64,000 bases of DNA, taken from Phyto melanocephala (lineage: Eukaryota; Arthropoda; Insecta; Diptera; Rhinophoridae). Numbering within the stretch: the stretch's first letter is position 1; each line of letters begins with the position of its first letter. This document shows, piece by piece, positions 59,314 through 64,000 of this stretch. The stretch is from assembly GCA_941918925.1 (NCBI GenBank), contig OW799233.1, positions 118,185,833-118,249,832 of the forward strand, given 5' to 3'. The notes beneath the pieces were generated by a model. It saw nothing but the letters and a program-made list of their open reading frames with translations. It was not told the origin of the DNA and did not search any database. A program made the position numbers and the translations under genes.

Positions 59314-60190
59314 TGGAGTATAAAAATTATAACGATTACCAGTTATAGATTAAAAGTTTATATTAAAATCCTATGCTCCTTAAATAAATGAGGATTTTAA
59401 AAATGCTCCTTATCGTGTAAGCTACAAAAAATATATTAATTTAGTATGAACCAGCCGATAATGCTGGAAAAAGATTCTTATTATTATTCAATTTAAAAAA
59501 TGTCAGCTACACATAAAAAAAATTTAAAAGCATACGTTTTGAAAACTCTTTTTAAAAATTTAGAAAACTTTAAAGCCTGTGAAAAAAAATCGAAAAGTAG
59601 AAAAGGAAACTTAAGAGTGTTGAGTATAGGTTGTCGTGTTCTAAACACCTTACATCTTTGTTTCCTTACAATCGAAATTAATGTCTTTCAATTTCTTAAG
59701 GAAAAGGAGACAATATAATTTTTTTTTTATCATTTTAATGGTTAAACTCTAAAATTTATCGCAAAAATGTTGGTTTAGTAAAAAACTAGCTTTTTTTTTA
59801 GCAATTTTAAGGCCAGGTTTAGCGGGATTTATGGAAAAAAATTCCCACCAATGTAAAAAAAAGTAGAAACGTCAGGATAAGTCTTCATTTCTTTATTCCC
59901 TCTTTGGCGAAAGAGTGCTGGCGATGATGGATTCGAAAATGCATTCCACTTGTCAAAAAAATACTTTTTCAATTTTTCACAAATAAATTTGTTTTTAAAA
60001 AAGAAATTTGAACAGAAATTAATTAAAGTCTAAATAAATTAAAATCGAAAATGTAATCCAATATCAAGACTACATTAAAATAATTATCGGGTGGGTAAAA
60101 ATTCTTCTTTAAAGCTGACTTAAAAAATAGTACTATAATGAATAGTTTAGCTTGTAACCTAACTAAAATTAGTTTTAAAAGTTGTAAAAA
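59314..60190. other. intergenic DNA, nothing firmly recognised
   Basis: A stretch at about 59745-59835 (TTTAGCGGGATTTATGG, AACTAGC) may be a second scrap of the hAT family at 43247. The frame at 59500-59718 has no known motif. Confidence 0.4.
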
Positions 60191-60194
60191 TAGT

Positions 60195-60330
60195 TTTACA
60201 GAATGAGCCAAAAGTTACTATGTGGTTTAAAGATTTAATAACTTTTGCACCATCTGTTTTTTCAGATCTTAAAGTAGACAAAATGTAATCTATTTTTACA
60301 CCAAGTGTGGTAAATAATGTCACTTAAATA
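60195..60330 (+). mobile_element. mariner 5' end fragment
   Basis: GAGCCAAAAGTTACTATGTG, TTTAAAGATTTAATAACTTT and TGCACCATCTG parallel the first 60 bp of the element at 45541. No coding part follows. Confidence 0.45.
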
Positions 60331-60636
60331 ACCACAATTCTTAGCTTTGCAATAAGGGTACATTTTGCAGTATTTTCCATTAAACACATTTTTAAATTAC
60401 CTGCAACTAGCTAGAAAACACTCAAGTGCATAAGCGTATGCTTGACACTGTACATAAATATGCCAACAATATGAAGTTGTTATTAAATTAAATTGTAAAG
60501 TGATTAATTCATTTAAGAGATGTATGAGTTTAATTGCAATTTATACACTTTTAATAGTCAATTATAAATATTAAAATAAAAATTTAATAAAAAGTTTTTA
60601 AAACCTGATTTTAAATTATAATATTTCATGCATATA

Positions 60637-61558
60637 AAGGATGATTTTTTAGAAGCTATAGGAAAGTTAAAAAAAAAAACACATAAAATTCAGAAAAATT
60701 CATAAAATCTTTATTTGAATCGATAGTACGGTCCATATAATTTAATGTTTGAAGATTATTTTATGCAAATGTTGACCGTAACTGCGCCTCAAATGGTCCA
60801 TCCGCTTAGTCCAATTCTGACATACTCTTTTCAACATTTCGGACGGTATCTCATGAATAAATGCTTTAATGTTGTCTTCCAATGCGTCAATTAAGGCGGG
60901 CATGTGTGTATAGACATGAGCTTTAACATAGCTCCACAAAAAATAGTCTAAACGCGTTAATTCGCACGATCTAGGCGGTCAATTGACCGGTCCCGAACGT
61001 TAAATAAAAGGTTCACCGAACTCGTCTCTCAATAAGTCCATTGATAAGCGTGCTATGTGGCAGGTGGCACCGTCTTGTTGAAACCACATGTCATGCAAGT
61101 CAAGCTCTTGCATTTTGGGCAAAAAAAAGTTGGGTATCATCTCACGGTAGCGCCCACCATTCACAGTTACGTTACGATTCGCATCATCTTTAAAGAAATA
61201 CGGTCCAATGATGCCATCAGCCCATAAACCGCACCAAACTATGACTTTTTCTGGATGAATTGGTAGCTCTTGGTACTCCAAAATCGAGAATTCTGCTTAT
61301 TAACGTACCCATTGAGCCAAAAATGAGCTTCGTCGCTAAACACAATTTTTCGATAAGAAGCGCGCGATGAACTTTCTTAACAGGGCACGCATTTTGATAA
61401 TAAAATTTAATAATTTGCAAGCGTTGTTTGTTTGTAAGACGATTCATGGTTAAATTATAGACAAAACTGAATATGTTTGACAGTGAAACAAAGCACGAAA
61501 CGTGCGTCAGTTGTTTAAACCAGTGTTGCCAAAAAGATAATGGCTAAAAATTACCCTT
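60637..61558 (-). pseudogene. mariner with both ends, TA duplications and a broken transposase
   Basis: 922 bp between TA at 60635-60636 and 61559-61560. The ends AAGGATGATTTTTTAG and the complement of AAGGGTAATTTTTAG are inverted repeats. The minus strand starts at ATG 61447 (LTNKQRLQIIKFYYQNACPV) and then jumps frames. At 61281-61000 it encodes KVIVWCGLWADGIIGPYFF and MWFQQDGATCHIARLSMDLL, and at about 60970-60742 RLDYFLWSYVKAHVYTH and PSEMLKRVCQNWTKRMDHLR. A TGA replaces W in the NWPPRSC block, and a segment between the N-terminus and the first catalytic block is deleted. Confidence 0.8.
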
Positions 61559-61814
61559 TACTTGTACAAAAATTTATTTATTATGTTGGCGTTTTTAGAG
61601 TTATGCAATTAAAAAGGGTTTAATTTTTAAACATGTTAAATAGTTATTCAATTCACAACCCCCATTGTCATTTCATATTGATACTACATATTTTTGTATG
61701 TAGTATTGTATGCAAATTTAAAATGCAGGTTTATTTTCAATTGGATTTTTTAACGGATCACGCATGTCAAACTGCTTTGTTATTTTTGTTCAGTATCGTT
61801 TGGCAAGTTATCAT

Positions 61815-62395
61815 GAAAACACTCACAACACAACACCGTCTCTAAAATGTTCAGTTGTATTACAGAAGACAACACTTTTCTGAATCAATGGATAAGCTAA
61901 TAAACAAAATTGTCTTATTTGGGCTGATAGGTAATACAAGCTACCATTATATCCCTTAAAAACAATGGTATGGTGTGGCTTAAGGATGGTGAAAACATTA
62001 GTCCATATATCTTTGAGGCAATTAAGAATGTTACCGTCAATATTATTAGTTATTGCACCATGCTAACGGACTCTGTGCTTCCTAAAATTCAAGTGCATGG
62101 TCTTGATGAACTCTGGTTTTAACAACAAGGTGCTAGGAGCAATACAGCGCATGAAACAATAGAATTGTTGAGAAATCATGTTGATGAAATCTTCGGAAAT
62201 ATGCCAGCAACAATTTTAAAAACAATTTTTTTTATAAGATTTGGACAACTTGAGGTGTACGATTACTTAGGTTGTGGGATAATATTTATCTTTAGGAGTT
62301 GATATTGAAGAATGCCTTCATATAAAAAGGTCGTCAGGGTCATGTACAAAGACAAAATCCAACTATTTATTGCACAAATTTTTTTCAAAGTAAAT
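61815..62395 (+). pseudogene. decayed mariner, head to head with the preceding copy
   Basis: ATG 61815 gives MKTLTTQHRL then a stop, with VQLYYRRQHFS following. Later come MVWCGLKDGENISPYIFEAI and VNIISYCTMLTDSVLPKIQV. A DELWF, stop, QQGARSNTAHETIELLRNHV block has lost the catalytic aspartate (QQDG to QQGA). Confidence 0.65.
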
Positions 62396-63072
62396 TTAGA
62401 ATAAACAATTGACTTCTAATGCATTTATGAAATCCACTTGTGAAATTATCCATTTAGATTATAAGATTTAAAAAGAAATGTAGGTATAAATAGTTAAATA
62501 GAAAATAAATATAAATTGGACTAGGATATATAAGATTTTAATATGACAGTATTCATTCAATATTAACTTATTACATAAATATTCATGTAGTACACCCCCG
62601 ACGGTTTGCTCTTCAATCTGAAAGTTACTAATTTATGTTTTATAGCATCGCGACTCGACGTAAAATTTTATATTTAGAATTAAAATTTTTTTCACTATAG
62701 TTTTCTTACTAGGCCAAGTTTCTGTAAATATTATTATGTCAAAGATATAACTGAAACTTGGTCTAAGTCTTTATGTACAATATGGCAACATGATATTGTT
62801 AATTTAAATAATATTGTTAATGCTTATAAATCCCTAAACACGGTTACCAAATTTTTATAAGATCTAACAATAATATGGAAATTATTGAATTTTCTACCGT
62901 AAATTCAGTTGTGGGCTAAATTTTTGTTTAACAGCGCTTTTGCTTGGAATTGCAGACACAGTTTATGTCCTCATCAATTAAATAATACAATAAATAATTA
63001 TTCCTTTCGAGTTCTTTTGCAAACCAAATCAAAAAATTATAGTTAACGAATTTAAAAACAATAGTTGAATTA
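62396..63072. other. intergenic DNA, nothing recognised
   Basis: AT-rich, no conserved frame or repeat ends. Confidence 0.45.
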
Positions 63073-63396
63073 AACAAGTAAGAGCGCTATATTCGGCCGT
63101 GCCGAATCTTATATACCCTTCACAACATGTAGTCATGAAATAACAGTAGTTTGTGTCACCATTCATCCCATATGAAATACGTACATACATATATAAAAAC
63201 ATCCCATTGTAAAATTATAAATTCACGTATGTATGTTAAAAAAAATGAAAAAAAAAAAATATTAAAAAAAAATTAAAAAAAAAAATTTAAAAAAAAATAA
63301 AAAAAAAAATTTAAAAAAAAATTTAAAAAAAAATTATATATAATTATAATTATTATATATAAAACAAAAAAAATAAAAAAAAAATTAAAAAAAATA
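63073..63396 (-). mobile_element. HINE family 1, 3' half, first of two in tandem
   Basis: The 3' end (AACAAGTAAGAGCGCTATAT in + sense, then the ATTCGGCCGTGCCGAAT hairpin) is followed by TATACCCTTCACAACATGTA and the A/T-run core. It is interrupted at 63397 by the same 3' end again. Confidence 0.75.
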
Positions 63397-64000
63397 AACA
63401 AGTAAGAGCGCTATATTCGGCCGTGCCGAATCTTATATACCCTTCACAACGTGTAGTCATGCAATAACAGTAGTTTGTGTCACCATTCATCCCATATGAA
63501 ATACGTACATACATATAAAAACATCCCATTGTAAAATTATAAATTCTCGTATGTATGTTAAAAAAACAAAAAAAAAAAAAATTAAAAAAAATTTAAAAAA
63601 AATTTAAAAAAAAAATTTAAAAAAACAATTAAAAAAAAAATTAAAAAAAAAATTATTATATATATAATATATATAAAACAAAAAAAAAATTTAACAAAAA
63701 AAAAAATTTAAAAAAAAATAATAAAAATATAAATAATATATTAAATAAAAAATAAAAAAAAATTTTAAAAAAAATTTTAAAAAAAATTTTAAAAAAAATT
63801 TTAAAAAAATTGAAAAAAAAATTTTTTGGCTCAGCTGGGATTTGATGCCACGTTTTCTCTAACCAGTATACATGTTTGTATGTATGTATGTTGTTGTTGT
63901 AATGTTTTTTTTGTGAAAGAAAAATCGAGGTGGTCGTGGGTTTTTGCTCATATCTCAGTTGTTTATGTACCGATGTTTCTGATTTTCAATACAGATCTAC
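63397..64000 (-). mobile_element. HINE family 1, second copy, runs off the window
   Basis: Repeats the 3' end of the first copy almost base for base, then the A/T core, GGCTCAGCTGGGATTTGATG and CGAGGTGGTCGTGGG. The 5' end lies beyond 64000. Confidence 0.78.

Overview
The window is AT-rich animal nuclear DNA, most likely from a calyptrate fly. Genes have introns. Most of the DNA is layered transposable elements: DINE-1/Helentron-type (HINE) elements with TATACCC ends and a TTCGGCACGGCCGAA hairpin, several mariner lineages, hAT and TA-flanked MITEs, non-LTR retrotransposon pieces, tRNA-derived SINEs and one LTR retrotransposon. The species cannot be fixed from the sequence alone.

One host protein-coding gene is well supported. 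It has six coding exons on the + strand from 3761 to 35473. All intron boundaries are GT-AG and the phases join into one 407-residue 2-oxoglutarate/Fe(II)-dependent dioxygenase of the isopenicillin-N-synthase-like class. The iron ligands are H268, D270 and H326, with R341/S343 as the probable 2-oxoglutarate site. Its first intron is about 28.6 kb and its last about 1.7 kb; both are filled or invaded by mobile elements.

Layout. 1-3760: upstream flank with a broken mariner split by a MITE and a SINE. 3846-32420: intron 1, holding HINE copies of at least three families, mariner remnants, nested MITEs, two 122-bp-tandem-repeat Helitron-like elements, and fragments of three LINE types. 32421-35473: exons 2-6, with a full HINE in intron 5. 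35474-52662: intergenic mobile DNA, including a HINE carrying a mariner inside it, a 1.2-kb hAT with a perfect 8-bp target duplication, mariner relics and a decayed LINE. 52663-56561: a Gypsy-type LTR retrotransposon with near-identical 530-bp LTRs; gag and protease are intact, but reverse transcriptase, RNase H and the integrase core are missing. 56562-64000: an intact SINE with 13-bp target duplications, two mariner-like elements head to head, and two HINEs in tandem at the right edge.

I saw no CRISPR array, operon, rRNA, free-standing tRNA gene or clearly new biochemical system. The most informative material is structural. Several nested insertions can be dated relative to each other because an empty site occurs elsewhere in the same window. 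The LTR element is a young deletion derivative that must have been moved by proteins supplied in trans if the deletions predate its insertion.
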